Positions 8,959 to 19,414 of a stretch of 64,000 bases of DNA are shown here, one piece after another (the first letter of the stretch is position 1; every line of letters starts with the position of its first letter). The position numbers and the translations under genes are program-made. The notes beneath the pieces were generated by a model that saw only the letters and a program-made list of their open reading frames with translations, searched no databases and had not been told where the DNA came from. The stretch is taken from positions 2,666,001-2,730,000 of the forward strand of contig NZ_JAFBCJ010000001.1 of assembly GCF_016907675.1 (NCBI RefSeq), written 5' to 3'. The stretch is from Geodermatophilus bullaregiensis. Its GTDB lineage: Bacteria; Actinomycetota; Actinomycetes; Mycobacteriales; Geodermatophilaceae.

Positions 8959-9738
8959 ATGGCGATCGACCGGGCACCCGCTCCGTCGTCGGCGGCCCTG
9001 CCCGACGACCTGACGCTGGCCGGCCTGCTCGGACTCCTCGACGGGGCCGACGAGCTGCCGCGCCGGCGGCGTCCCCGCCGGGCGGTCGTGACCCGCTCGC
9101 CGGGCGCGCCCGGCGCGCTGCGGCCGCTGCCGGTGGCCCGCCCGGTGCCGGCCCCGCGGCCCCGGCCGGCGGCTCCCGCCGTGGCCACGGCGGGCACGGC
9201 ACCGGACCGCGGTGCGGAGCTGCCCGTCCCGGGCTCGCGGCTGCGGGCACGGCTGCGGGCGGCCACCCGGCGCCTGGCGATGTGGGGCGCCGGCCCCGAC
9301 GGCGCGCACGCGGCCTGGCCGACGGCGCCGGTCGTCGTGCCCCCGGCGCGGCCCGGCGTGCTGCGCCGCCTCGCGCTCTGGGGCGCCGGTCCCGGCGGCG
9401 CGCACCTCGCCTGGGGCCGCCCGGCCCGCCCGGCGCCGGCGGCTCCCGCCGCGAACGGCCCGGTCGTGCTCACCGAGCTGCCCAACACCCCCACGGTCCG
9501 GCCCGCGGCGTCTTCCCCCGCCGCGGCGCTGTCCCCGGCCGGCGTCGCCCGGCCGGTGCTCCCCGTCCGCACGGGCGGGTCCGGCCCCGGGCTGGCCCCC
9601 GCCGGCTGGCCGGTCCGCCCCGCGGCTCCCCGCGGCGGCACCGGCCCGCCCGCCCGGGCGGGATCGGCCCGGGCCCGGGGCGACCCGGTACCGGTCGCGG
9701 CCCGGGGCTCTCCCCGGCCGCCACCCGCCCCCCACTGA
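8959..9738 (+). CDS. Pro/Ala/Arg-rich orphan with duplicated WGAGPxGAH motif
   Basis: 259 residues preceded by a canonical AGGAGG site at 8949-8954, so translation is credible. Residues 1-40 look ordered (a DDLTLAGLLGLLDGADELPRRRR segment). The middle holds two near-identical units, RLAMWGAGPDGAHAAW and RLALWGAGPGGAHLAW, about 30 residues apart. The remainder is low-complexity Pro/Ala/Gly and probably disordered. There is no signal peptide or clear membrane segment. I do not recognise a family. The short DELPRRRR-type region followed by disordered sequence might suggest a regulatory or scaffold protein, but no function can be assigned. Confidence 0.6.
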   Translation: MAIDRAPAPSSAALPDDLTLAGLLGLLDGADELPRRRRPRRAVVTRSPGAPGALRPLPVARPVPAPRPRPAAPAVATAGTAPDRGAELPVPGSRLRARLRAATRRLAMWGAGPDGAHAAWPTAPVVVPPARPGVLRRLALWGAGPGGAHLAWGRPARPAPAAPAANGPVVLTELPNTPTVRPAASSPAAALSPAGVARPVLPVRTGGSGPGLAPAGWPVRPAAPRGGTGPPARAGSARARGDPVPVAARGSPRPPPAPH

Positions 9739-9952
9739 CCCGCAGCGCGCCCCCTCCGCGGGGACGCCGTCCGACGCCTCGCCGACGAGGTCGACGGGCC
9801 CGGCCGCCACGTCCCCACGGTGGCCGGGACCGCCGTCCGGTCCGTGCGCAGCTCCACCTCCCGGCCGCTCGCGGCCGCCCACTGGCCCTCCCCACGGCAC
9901 ACCGCCGCTAACAGACCCCTCCGCACGACGATCTCGCCTCGACCCTCCGCCG

Positions 9953-9973
9953 GCCGTCCTCCCGAAGGACGGC
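9953..9973. terminator. Perfect 8-bp hairpin
   Basis: GCCGTCCT at 9953-9960 pairs with AGGACGGC at 9966-9973 around a CCCGA loop. It lies downstream of the 8959-9738 gene and has no T-tract. Confidence 0.5.
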
Positions 9974-10069
9974 GTGCGGTCCCTCCCGGGAGGCGCAGAC
10001 GGACGGCGCGGCGCGGTCGGCCGGCAGCGCCCGCCGCCGACGGGAGGCGACCCCCAGGCCCTGCCGGTG

Positions 10070-10094
10070 CCCGGGGAGGGAACCCCCTCCCGGG
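10070..10094. terminator. GC-rich hairpin with tetraloop
   Basis: CCCGGGGAGGG (10070-10080) pairs with CCCTCCCGGG (10085-10094) around AACC, with one bulged G. It is a second candidate terminator or transcript-shielding stem in the long gene-free stretch. Confidence 0.45.
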
Positions 10095-10487
10095 TCTCCG
10101 ACCGAGCACGACCTGGCCAGACCGGGCGCCGAGGGATTGGTGCCGGCCCTCCGGGCCGAGCCGAGGTGCAGCGCGCAGTCGACCGGCCGCGGTCCACCAG
10201 GCCCGGCGCCGCCGGCACCGCCGACGACGGTGCGTCCCGCTCCCGCGGGCGCCGCGTGTCACGACCCTCGACGGGCGCTCCCGACGAGCCCGCTCCGGCA
10301 CCGCCACCGGAGCCGGGCCGCGGGGGCGCCCGTCCGGCGTCCCCGCGCCGCGCACCCGGCTCGCCGGGCCGTGGTCCCGCGCGTCGGTGACCGGCTGTCG
10401 TCTCCGGCACACCAGGTGGAACCGCACCCCCGGACGTGAGAGAAAGGACCCCGACCCGTTGCCCCGCACGAGAGGGACCAGCCCCGC

Positions 10488-12569
10488 GTGATCCTCCCCG
10501 AGCAGCGACCGCGGTCGCCGGGGACGGCTCCCGACGGCCGGCTGCCGGCCCTGACCGACGCCGAGGTCAGCCGGCTGCGGGTCGAGCTGGCCATCGACGC
10601 CGCCGGCATCGGCAGCTTCGACTGGGACCTCCTGACCGGCGAGCTGAACTGGGACGACCAGCTGCTGGCCATCTTCGGCTACGGGCCCGGCGAGTTCGGC
10701 GGGACGATCGAGGCCTTCGCCGCGCGCCTCCACCCGGAGGACCGCGCGCGCACGATGCAGGCCCTGCAGGACGCCGTCGACACCTGCGGTGAGTACTCCG
10801 CCGAGTTCCGGGTCGTGCTGCCCTCGGGCGAGCTCCGCTGGGTGCAGGGCCGCGGCCGCGCCCTGGCCGACGACCGCGGCGCGCCGGTGCGGCTGCTCGG
10901 CGCGGGCATCGACATGACCCGGGTGCGCGGCGACGACGCCCGCGTGGCCCGGGTGCTCGAGACCATGCGCTCGGCCTTCTTCGCCCTCGACCCGGACTGG
11001 CGCTTCACCTACGTCAACGCCGAGGCCGAGCGGGTCCTGCGCCGCTCGCGGGAGGAGATGCTCGGCGGCGTCGTGTGGGAGCTGTTCCCGGCCGCCGTCG
11101 GCACGGACTTCGAGGTCCACTACCGCGGCGCGGTCGAGACCGGCCAGGAGCGGGTCTTCGAGGCCCACTACCCGCCGCCGCTGGACGCCTGGTACGAGGT
11201 CCGCGCCTGGCCCGGCCCCGACGGGCTGTCGGTCTACTTCCTCGACGTCACCGAGCGCCGCGGCGCCGAGCAGCGTGCCCGGGACAGCGCCGCCCGGCTG
11301 GCGCTGCTCGCCGAGGTGAGCGCGCTGATGTCGGCCTCGCTGGGGTCGGCCGCGGCGGAGGAGGCCGCACTGCAGCGGGTCGCCGAGGCCGTCGTCCCGG
11401 TGCTCGGCGACTGGGTGATCATGACGCTGTCGAACGGCCAGGACGGCCGGATGCTCGACGTCGCCGGCTGGCACCGCGACCCCGCGCTGCGCCCGGCCGC
11501 CGCCACCTACGCGAGTCTGCGGCTGGCCTCGGTCCCCCCGGACGCGCCGGTGCTGCGGGCGCTGGAGTCGGGGCAGCTGCTCACCGTGCCCGACGTCCGT
11601 GCGGTCATCCGGCCGACCCTGCCCGAGGGTGAGGTGCGGGAGGCCTTCGACGCCCTGGCGCCCCGCTCGGCGGTGACCCTGCCGCTGCTGGCCCGCGGGC
11701 GGACGCTGGGCGCACTGAGCCTCTACCGCGGGGACGACCGGCCGGCCGCGGACGCCGACGAGGTCGCGGCCGCCCGCGAGGTCGCCGACCGCGTCGCGCT
11801 GGCCCTGGACAACGCCCGGCTGTTCGACCAGCAGCGCCGGCTGGCCGAGGCCCTGCAGCGCAGCATGCTCACCGCGCCGCCGCAGCCCGACGACGCCGAG
11901 ATCGTCGTCCGCTACCAGCCGGCGGTGCAGGCGGCCCAGGTCGGCGGCGACTGGTACGACGCGTTCCTGCAGCCCGACGGCGCGACGGTGCTGGTGATCG
12001 GCGACGTCGTCGGCCACGACACCGAGGCGGCCGCGGCGATGGGGCAGCTGCGCGGCATGCTGCGCGGCATCGCCTACCGCGGCGACGTCCCGCCGGCCGC
12101 GGTCCTCGGCGAGCTCGACGCGGCCGTCGACGCGCTGGGCATGCCCACCATGGCGACGGCGGTGGTGGCCCGGGTCGAGCAGACGCCGGAGCAGCGCGCG
12201 GCCGGCCTGACGACGCTGCGGTGGTCGAACGCCGGGCACCCGGCGCCGCTGCTGCTCACCCCGGAGGGCGCCGTGCAGACGCTGGGCGGCGGGCGCGGGG
12301 AGCTGATGCTCGGCGTGGACCCGGACGCCCGGCGGACGTCGTCGGCCGTGGAGGTGCGCCGCGGCTCGACGCTGCTGCTCTACACCGACGGGCTGGTCGA
12401 GGGCCGCGACCTGCTGCTCGACGACGGCACCGACCGGCTGCGGACGGCGCTGGCCGAGCTCGCCGACCTCCCGCTGGAGCGGCTCTGCGACGCGCTGGTC
12501 ACCCGCCTGCGCCCCGAGGGTCTGCAGGACGACGTGGCGCTGGTCGCCATCCGCCTCCACCCGCACTAG
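10488..12569 (+). CDS. PAS-PAS-GAF-PP2C (RsbU/SpoIIE-type) phosphatase
   Basis: 693 residues: PAS with PAC-like tail (about 35-150), a second PAS (about 155-270), GAF (about 285-450) and a C-terminal PP2C/SpoIIE phosphatase domain (about 470-693). Metal-binding acids are intact: GGDWYD (Asp488), IGDVVGHD (Asp506) and QDDVAL (Asp681/682). Proteins of this type dephosphorylate phospho-Ser STAS antagonists and so release a sigma factor from an RsbW-like kinase. An RsbW-like gene lies directly downstream on the opposite strand, which supports this. The signal sensed by the PAS and GAF domains is unknown. GTG start. Confidence 0.9.
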   Translation: MILPEQRPRSPGTAPDGRLPALTDAEVSRLRVELAIDAAGIGSFDWDLLTGELNWDDQLLAIFGYGPGEFGGTIEAFAARLHPEDRARTMQALQDAVDTCGEYSAEFRVVLPSGELRWVQGRGRALADDRGAPVRLLGAGIDMTRVRGDDARVARVLETMRSAFFALDPDWRFTYVNAEAERVLRRSREEMLGGVVWELFPAAVGTDFEVHYRGAVETGQERVFEAHYPPPLDAWYEVRAWPGPDGLSVYFLDVTERRGAEQRARDSAARLALLAEVSALMSASLGSAAAEEAALQRVAEAVVPVLGDWVIMTLSNGQDGRMLDVAGWHRDPALRPAAATYASLRLASVPPDAPVLRALESGQLLTVPDVRAVIRPTLPEGEVREAFDALAPRSAVTLPLLARGRTLGALSLYRGDDRPAADADEVAAAREVADRVALALDNARLFDQQRRLAEALQRSMLTAPPQPDDAEIVVRYQPAVQAAQVGGDWYDAFLQPDGATVLVIGDVVGHDTEAAAAMGQLRGMLRGIAYRGDVPPAAVLGELDAAVDALGMPTMATAVVARVEQTPEQRAAGLTTLRWSNAGHPAPLLLTPEGAVQTLGGGRGELMLGVDPDARRTSSAVEVRRGSTLLLYTDGLVEGRDLLLDDGTDRLRTALAELADLPLERLCDALVTRLRPEGLQDDVALVAIRLHPH

Positions 12570-12574
12570 GAGGA

Positions 12575-12623
12575 CCACCCTCCCCCACGCCTCGCAGGCC
12601 CGGCGCGGGCCCCTGGAGGGTGG
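12575..12623. terminator. Bidirectional nested hairpin
   Basis: CCACCCTCC (12575-12583) pairs with GGAGGGTGG (12615-12623), and inside it GGCCCG (12597-12602) pairs with CGGGCC (12606-12611). It lies between the convergent phosphatase and RsbW-like genes. Confidence 0.55.
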
Positions 12624-12653
12624 CCGTCCCAGCACCTCACCACGGGGCCGCCG

Positions 12654-13079
12654 TCAGTGGCGGGGGAGGACCGCCCAGACGGTCTTGGCGTCGCCGTGGA
12701 CGTACCAGCCGTGCGCCGTGGACAGCTCGGCGATGAGGTGGAGACCCAGGCCGCCCTCGCTGGGGTCCCGGTCCACCGCCGGCGTCGGCGGGGTGCTGCT
12801 GTCCCCGTCGGAGACGGCGACCAGGAAGGCGTCCCCGGTGCGGCGGACGGCGGCCTGCACCCGGCCGCCGCCGTGGCGCAGCGCGTTGGAGGCCATCTCG
12901 TCGAGCACCAGCAGCAGCCGGTCGCGCAGGTCGGCGGGCCCGCCGGCCTCGAGGCAGCGGCGCACCTCGGCACGGACCCGGGGCAGCTCGGCGACGTGGG
13001 AGAGGTGCCACACCAGGCCGTCGTGCGCGGGGGGAGGGGACGCCGCGGGCCAGCCGAGCCCAGCGGATCCGCGCACCAC
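12654..13079 (-). CDS. RsbW-like ATP-binding protein
   Basis: 141 residues, a single HATPase_c_2 domain: N-box DEMASNALRHGGG, DGD-rich G1 region (VSDGDSSTPPTP) and G2 loop SEGGLGLHLIAELS. It is similar in architecture to the protein at 4835-5332 and presumably also acts as an anti-sigma factor or STAS kinase. I chose the GTG at 13079 because GAGGAG lies seven bases upstream on the minus strand. An upstream ATG would add 27 residues with no domain content. It is convergent with the RsbU-like phosphatase, its plausible antagonist. Confidence 0.85.
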   Translation of the reverse strand: MVRGSAGLGWPAASPPPAHDGLVWHLSHVAELPRVRAEVRRCLEAGGPADLRDRLLLVLDEMASNALRHGGGRVQAAVRRTGDAFLVAVSDGDSSTPPTPAVDRDPSEGGLGLHLIAELSTAHGWYVHGDAKTVWAVLPRH

Positions 13080-14626
13080 CCCGTGTCTCCTCGCCCGTCG
13101 AGTCCCCGGTCCGGGGTGGATGTCGAACACCTGCGTATGACTCGGCACGGGCTGCCCCAAACATGACTGCGAGCCGGGTCACAGGACCGGCGGCCGCGAC
13201 GCGTCGTCACGGCGCCGACACGGTCCCGGAACAGCGGGCGCGCACCCTTCCCGGGGTACCCGTCCGCCCGGCCCTGGAGCGCAGAGATGGCCCTGTCGAC
13301 CCGGTCCCGCACCACCTCGCCCGCCCGGACCAGCTCGCCCGCCCGCACCGACCCGGCCGACCCCGACGGCCGGCCGCCGTGGGGTGTCGCCGTCCCGCTG
13401 GGCCTGCAGCACGTGCTGGCGATGTTCACCTCGAACCTGACACCGGCCGTCCTGCTGGCCGGCGTCATCGGCGCCACCACCGGCGAGGCGACGCTGCTGG
13501 TGCAGGCCGCGCTGCTGTGCGCCGGGCTGGCCACGCTGCTGCAGACGGTGGGCATCGGGCCGGTCGGCAGCCGGCTGCCGCTGATGATGGGCTCCGGCTT
13601 CGCCTTCATCGCCGTCGCCGTCCCGCTGGCCGGGGAGCACGGGCTGTCGGCCGTCCTCGGGGGCGTGCTGGTCACCGCGGCCGTGCAGGTGGCCATCGCG
13701 CTGGGCATCCACCGGGTGGCCGGCCTGTTCCCGCCGGTCGTGACCGGCACGATCATCCTGGTGATCGGCCTGGGCCTGCTGCCCAGCGGCGTCGCCCTGG
13801 CCGCCGGCGGGGTCGGCTCGCCCGACTTCGGCTCGCCGGTGAACCTCGGGGTGGCCGCGCTGGTCCTCGTGCTCACCGTGGTGCTCAACCAGTTCTGCCG
13901 CGGGCTGCTGTGCACCGCGTCGGTGCTGATCGCCGTCGTCGTCGGCTACCTCGTGTCGATCCCCCTCGGCCTGCTCGACCTCTCCGGCGTCGGTGACCGG
14001 CCGCTGGTGGCGCTGCCCGCGCCGTTCGAGTTCGGTGTGTCCTTCCCGCTCGTGGCGGTGCTGTCGATGGCCGTCGTCGGGGTGGTCAACACGGTCGACT
14101 CGGTGGGCACCGTGCACGCCGTCACCGAGGGCGGCGCGGGACGGCCGGCCACCCGCCGCGAGCTGCGCGGGGGCATCCTCGCCGAGGGCGGCAGCGCGGT
14201 CCTCGGCGGCGTCTTCGGCGCCCTGCCGACGACCATGTTCAGCCAGAACATCGGCCTGGTGGCGCTCACCAAGCAGATGAGCCGCCACGTGGTGACCATC
14301 GGCGCGCTGGTGCTGGTCGGGCTCTCGCTGCTGCCCCAGGTCGCCGCGGTGCTGGCCGCGATCCCGCCCGCGGTGCTCGGCGGCGGCGTGCTCGTGCTGT
14401 TCGGCATGGTCTGCGCGATCGGGGTGCAGATGCTGTCCAAGGACGGCCTCGACACCCGGGCGCTGCTCGTCGTCGCCCTGTCGGTGGCGCTGGGCCGGGG
14501 TATCGCGTCGGCGCCGGACGCCGTCGACCGGGTCACCGGGCAGTGGGGCGCGCTGTTCGACTCCGGCATCGTCGTCGCGGCCGTCGCCGCCGTGGTGCTC
14601 AACCTGGTGCTGCCGGGGCGGACCCG

Positions 14627-16222
<1,596 letters not shown>

Positions 16223-16225
16223 CGG

Positions 16226-17338
16226 TCAGTCCCTCCGGAACCGGTCGGCGGAGAACGGGGTGGCCACCTCGGGCAGCGCGCCGCCGGCCAGCAGGCCGGC
16301 CACCGCCTCGGCGGTCACCGGGGTGAGCAGCACCCCGTTGCGGTGGTGGCCGGTGGCCAGCACCAGCCCGGGCAGCGACGAGGGGCCCAGCAGCGGCGCG
16401 TTGTCCGGCGTCCCGGGCCGCCAGCGGGCCAGCGTCTCGACCAGCTCCAGCTCGGTGATCCCCGGGACGACGTCGATCGCGTCGTGCAGCAGGTCGTGCA
16501 CGCCGCCGGCGGTGACGGTGGGGTCGAAGCCGCGGTCCTCGGTGGTGGCGCCGACGACCAGCCGGTCCCCGCCGTAGGGCACGAGGTACACCTGCCGGCC
16601 GCGGACCAGCGCCCGCACCGTGCCGTCGAGCAGCCCGTCGGCCCCGGCCAGCCGCAGGATCTGTCCCTTGACCGGCCGCACCGGCAGCGGCGGGACGCCG
16701 GGCAGCTGCCCGCTGCGGGCGCCGAGCGCCAGGACGACGCTGCCCGCCGCGACCGTGCGCCCGCCGGCCAGCCGCAGCCCCGCCGCCCGGCCGCCGTCGA
16801 CGGCCAGCTCCGCCACCCGGTCGCGCACCAGCTCCACCCCGGTCGCCTCCGCGGCGGCGAGCAGGGCGGCGTGGACGGCGCGGCCGTCGACGGAGTGGTC
16901 GCCGGACACCAGCAGCCCGCCGCGCACCCGCGGGGTCAGCGACGGCTCGCGGCGGCGGGCGGCCCGCGGGGTCAGCCGCTCGGCGGCCAGGCCCAGCTCG
17001 AGCTGGAAGGCGTGCAGCGCGTCGAGCTGGCGGACGTCGTCGTCGTCGAAGCCGACCACCAGCGTGCCCACGGTGCGCAGCCCGACCGGCCGGCCCGCGG
17101 CGGCCTCGAGCTCGGCGGCGAAGGCCGGCCAGCGCGCCAGCGAGGCCAGGCCCAGGCGCAGCAGCGGCTCCTCGCGGTAGCCGGCCTCGGTCACCGGCGC
17201 GAGCATCCCGGCCGCGGCGGCCGAGGCGCCGGTGCCCGGGGCGTCGTCGACGACGGTCACCGACAGCCCGCGGCGGGCGGCCTGCCAGGCGACGGCCAGC
17301 CCGATCAGCCCGCCCCCGGCGACGGCGACGTCGGTCAC
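16226..17338 (-). CDS. thiO: Glycine oxidase ThiO
   Basis: 370-residue FAD-dependent D-amino-acid-oxidase-like protein. The dinucleotide-binding motif GGGLIGLAVAW opens the chain, and the C-terminal GHHRNGVLLTPVTAEA segment is typical of ThiO. It oxidises glycine to the imine consumed by ThiG in aerobic bacteria. The GTG start overlaps the cytX stop by four bases. As part of cytX-thiO-thiS-thiG-tenI it falls under the upstream TPP riboswitch. Confidence 0.93.
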   Translation of the reverse strand: MTDVAVAGGGLIGLAVAWQAARRGLSVTVVDDAPGTGASAAAAGMLAPVTEAGYREEPLLRLGLASLARWPAFAAELEAAAGRPVGLRTVGTLVVGFDDDDVRQLDALHAFQLELGLAAERLTPRAARRREPSLTPRVRGGLLVSGDHSVDGRAVHAALLAAAEATGVELVRDRVAELAVDGGRAAGLRLAGGRTVAAGSVVLALGARSGQLPGVPPLPVRPVKGQILRLAGADGLLDGTVRALVRGRQVYLVPYGGDRLVVGATTEDRGFDPTVTAGGVHDLLHDAIDVVPGITELELVETLARWRPGTPDNAPLLGPSSLPGLVLATGHHRNGVLLTPVTAEAVAGLLAGGALPEVATPFSADRFRRD

Positions 17339-18666
17339 CGGACCGCCCACCGACCGCGCAGCACCACCGGCAGGGTGAGGACGACGGCGACGGCCAGCCC
17401 GACGAGCGAGGCCGACCAGCCGTTGGCCGGGTCGATGCCGAGGTCGGCCTGCCGCGCCGTCCACCACGCCGTCCAGCCCGCACCCGGGCCGGGGAAGTAG
17501 GTGGGCAGGGTGAGCTGGTAGGCGACGAACCCGGCCGCCCAGGGCAGCAGCAGCAGCGGGCGGGCCGGGGCGGTGTCGGAGGTGTCCCAGCGCCCGCGCG
17601 GGGTGCTCCAGTAGGTCGCGATCAGCACGCCGGCCAGCGGCACGAAGACCGCGCCGATGAGGAAGAGGAACGGCTCGTAGGCGGCGATGTCGAAGCTCAG
17701 CGCCAGCAGCGTGGCCAGCGCGCCGACGGCCACCGCGAGCACCCGCCGGTCGAGCCGGGCGACGACGTTCTGCGCGGACACCGCCGTCGAGTAGAGGTTG
17801 GCGAAGGCCTCGTCGAGCTCGACGGACACCAGCACGAGCACCGCCACCGCGCCGAGCGGGACGGCGAGCAGCGCGTCGATGACGTCGAACCCGGCGGCGC
17901 CGTAGGCGGCCAGTGCGAGCACCCCCAGCACGAACATGACCACGGTCGCCAGGCCGTAGCCGACCGCCGAGCCGACGCCGGCGGCGCGGGCGCTGCGGGC
18001 GTGGCGGGTGTAGTCGGCGGCCAGCGGCAGCCAGGAGACCGGCAGCGCGATGACGATGTCGGTCGCCGTCCAGAACGACGTCGCCCCGCCGCCCTCGATC
18101 GGCGGCAGCGGCTCGCGGAGCACGCCGACGAACAGGTAGACGACGGCGGCCAGCGCGGCCCACACCGCGTAGCGCGCCAGCACCCGGACGACGCCGAGCG
18201 GGCGCAGCGCCATCGCGGTGGCCAGCACCCCGGCGGCGACGACGAACGGCCAGCGCGGCGCGTCGAGCACGCGGGCGGCGGCCTCGGCGATGACCACGAT
18301 CTCGAAGGTCGCCCAGCCGACGCACTGCACGAGGTTGAACGCCGTCGGCAGCCAGGAGGTGCGCCGGCCGAGCAGCCCGCGCAGCAGCACCATCCCCGGG
18401 ACGCTCTCCCGCGCGCCGGCCGCGGCGACCAGCCCGAGCAGCGTCGCGCCGACGACCGCGCCGACGACGACCGCGGCGACGGTCACCCACAGCGGCCGCC
18501 CGGGCAGGACCACGAACACCGCGGCCACCGGCAGCAGCACGCTGACGCCGAGGTTGGCCCACAGGCCGAGGGACTCGCCGAGGCCCAGCGTGCGGGCGGG
18601 TGCCTGGTCGAGGGTGAGGGGTGCGTCCCCCGAGGTGCTGGTCCGGACGGTGCCCGACGTGCTCAC
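17335..18666 (-). CDS. cytX: NCS1 family permease, putative HMP transporter CytX
   Basis: 443 residues with about 12 membrane segments. The NCS1 signature region (LGLGESLGLWANLGVS in helix 1, VQCVGWATFEIVVIAEAA in helix 3) is clear. Placement directly after a TPP riboswitch and as first gene of a thiazole-synthesis operon points to uptake of hydroxymethylpyrimidine or a thiamine breakdown product rather than cytosine. That is contextual inference. The GTG at 18666 lies four bases beyond the riboswitch, with GGGAG of the riboswitch 3' strand as the likely ribosome site. Confidence 0.85.
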   Translation of the reverse strand: MSTSGTVRTSTSGDAPLTLDQAPARTLGLGESLGLWANLGVSVLLPVAAVFVVLPGRPLWVTVAAVVVGAVVGATLLGLVAAAGARESVPGMVLLRGLLGRRTSWLPTAFNLVQCVGWATFEIVVIAEAAARVLDAPRWPFVVAAGVLATAMALRPLGVVRVLARYAVWAALAAVVYLFVGVLREPLPPIEGGGATSFWTATDIVIALPVSWLPLAADYTRHARSARAAGVGSAVGYGLATVVMFVLGVLALAAYGAAGFDVIDALLAVPLGAVAVLVLVSVELDEAFANLYSTAVSAQNVVARLDRRVLAVAVGALATLLALSFDIAAYEPFLFLIGAVFVPLAGVLIATYWSTPRGRWDTSDTAPARPLLLLPWAAGFVAYQLTLPTYFPGPGAGWTAWWTARQADLGIDPANGWSASLVGLAVAVVLTLPVVLRGRWAVR

Positions 18667-18670
18667 GACC

Positions 18671-18757
18671 GCTCCCTACGCCGGCATTACCCGGTCAGGT
18701 TCCAGCGGTCGGCGGCGCGCTCAGCCGCCCTCTCAGCCCGGTTGCCCCGAGCTCCCG
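18671..18757 (-). ncRNA. TPP riboswitch controlling cytX-thiO-thiS-thiG-tenI
   Basis: Read on the minus strand, it shows the conserved THI elements: CTCGGGG at the 5' side, GGCTGAGAGGG, GACCGCTGGAACCTGACC and GGGTAATGCCGGCGTAGGG at the 3' side. The final GGGAGC sits six bases before the cytX GTG, so ligand binding would hide the ribosome site (translational control). The order and spacing of the conserved blocks leave little doubt. Confidence 0.95.
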
Positions 18758-18771
18758 CACATGGCGTCCCC

Positions 18772-18777
18772 ACCCTA
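18772..18777 (-). promoter_or_regulatory. Putative -10 of the cytX operon
   Basis: TAGGGT on the minus strand, about 14 bases before the TPP aptamer. It is identical to the hexamer used divergently at 18810-18815. Confidence 0.5.
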
Positions 18778-18809
18778 CGCACGGCGGGCGGGCCGCCGCA
18801 GTCCGCGCG

Positions 18810-18815
18810 TAGGGT
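18810..18815 (+). promoter_or_regulatory. Putative leaderless -10 of the tenA pair
   Basis: TAGGGT lies eight bases before the GTG start at 18824, with no ribosome site between. The transcript would begin at or next to the start codon and so would not carry a TPP riboswitch. Confidence 0.5.
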
Positions 18816-18823
18816 CGCCCGCC

Positions 18824-19414
18824 GTGCCGGTCGCCGAGCTGCTGTCCCGCCACGCCGAGGCCTGGCGGGGCGCCACCGCCTCCCCGTTCCTCGACGCCGT
18901 CCGCGACGGCACGCTGCCCGCCGGGGCCTTCGACACCTGGCTGGTGCAGGACGCGCACTTCGTCGCCGACCTGCTGCGCTTCCAGGCCCGGCTGCTGGCC
19001 CGCGCCCCCCGGTCGGCGTCGGCGGTGCTGGCCGGCGGGTGCGTCGCGCTCGTCGAGGAGCTGGCCTGGTTCGCCGAGCAGGCGGCCGCCCGCGGCCTGG
19101 ACCCGGCCGCCGGCCGGCTGCCGGCCACCGTCGCGTACGCGGCCGTGCTGGAGCGGCTGGACGCCGCCGACCCGGCGACCGCCCTGACGGCGCTGTGGAC
19201 GATCGAGCGGACCTACCTCGACGCGTGGTCGGCCGCGCGGCCCGGCGCCCCGGGGTACCGCGAGTTCGTCGAGCACTGGACGGTGCCGGAGTTCGCCTCC
19301 TACGTGGCCGGGCTCGAGGCGGCCGCCGACGCGGCCGGGGGAGCCGACGACGCCGTGTTCCTCGAGGTGGTCGCCGCGGAGACGGACTTCTGGCAGACGG
19401 CGCTGGACGCATGA
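18824..19414 (+). CDS. TenA_E-type thiamine salvage aminohydrolase
   Basis: 196-residue TenA/THI-4 helical protein. The pyrimidine-binding Asp is present (Asp43 in WLVQDAHF) and a C-terminal AAETDFW segment supplies the catalytic Glu region. The helix that carries the catalytic Cys in classic TenA reads TALWTIERTYLD, with no Cys, so it belongs to the TenA_E class. Family knowledge links TenA_E to salvage of formyl-amino or amino pyrimidine breakdown products of thiamine. Its stop overlaps the ATG of a second, Cys-containing TenA, so the two are coupled. It is divergent from the riboswitch-controlled cytX operon. Confidence 0.82.
   Translation: MPVAELLSRHAEAWRGATASPFLDAVRDGTLPAGAFDTWLVQDAHFVADLLRFQARLLARAPRSASAVLAGGCVALVEELAWFAEQAAARGLDPAAGRLPATVAYAAVLERLDAADPATALTALWTIERTYLDAWSAARPGAPGYREFVEHWTVPEFASYVAGLEAAADAAGGADDAVFLEVVAAETDFWQTALDA

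Larger units (their letters stand above)
9739..10487. other. 749-base stretch without a convincing gene
   Basis: Frames are open here only because of the extreme GC content. None has a ribosome site, conserved motif or coding-like composition. It holds two strong hairpins (9953-9973 and 10070-10094). The last 40 bases lead into the phosphatase gene at 10488, with GAGAGAAAGGA at 10437-10447 as the only purine-rich run. Confidence 0.5.

Noticed and set aside
9820..10491. 223-codon plus-strand frame in the gene-free stretch
   Set aside because: No ribosome site, no motif, Arg/Pro-rich composition as expected for non-coding DNA at this GC content.
8844..12635. A 1,263-codon open frame on the minus strand
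   Set aside because: Antisense shadow over the repeat protein, the gene-free stretch and the phosphatase gene. No ribosome site or domain.
13245..13286. GGGTAC before the NCS2 permease as a SigB promoter
   Set aside because: No GNNT element at 14-16 bases upstream. The GGGGTACCC is simply a short palindrome.
17339..18562. Upstream extension of the thiO frame
   Set aside because: It is out-of-frame cytX sequence (Arg/Gly-rich). ThiO homology begins at GTG 17338.
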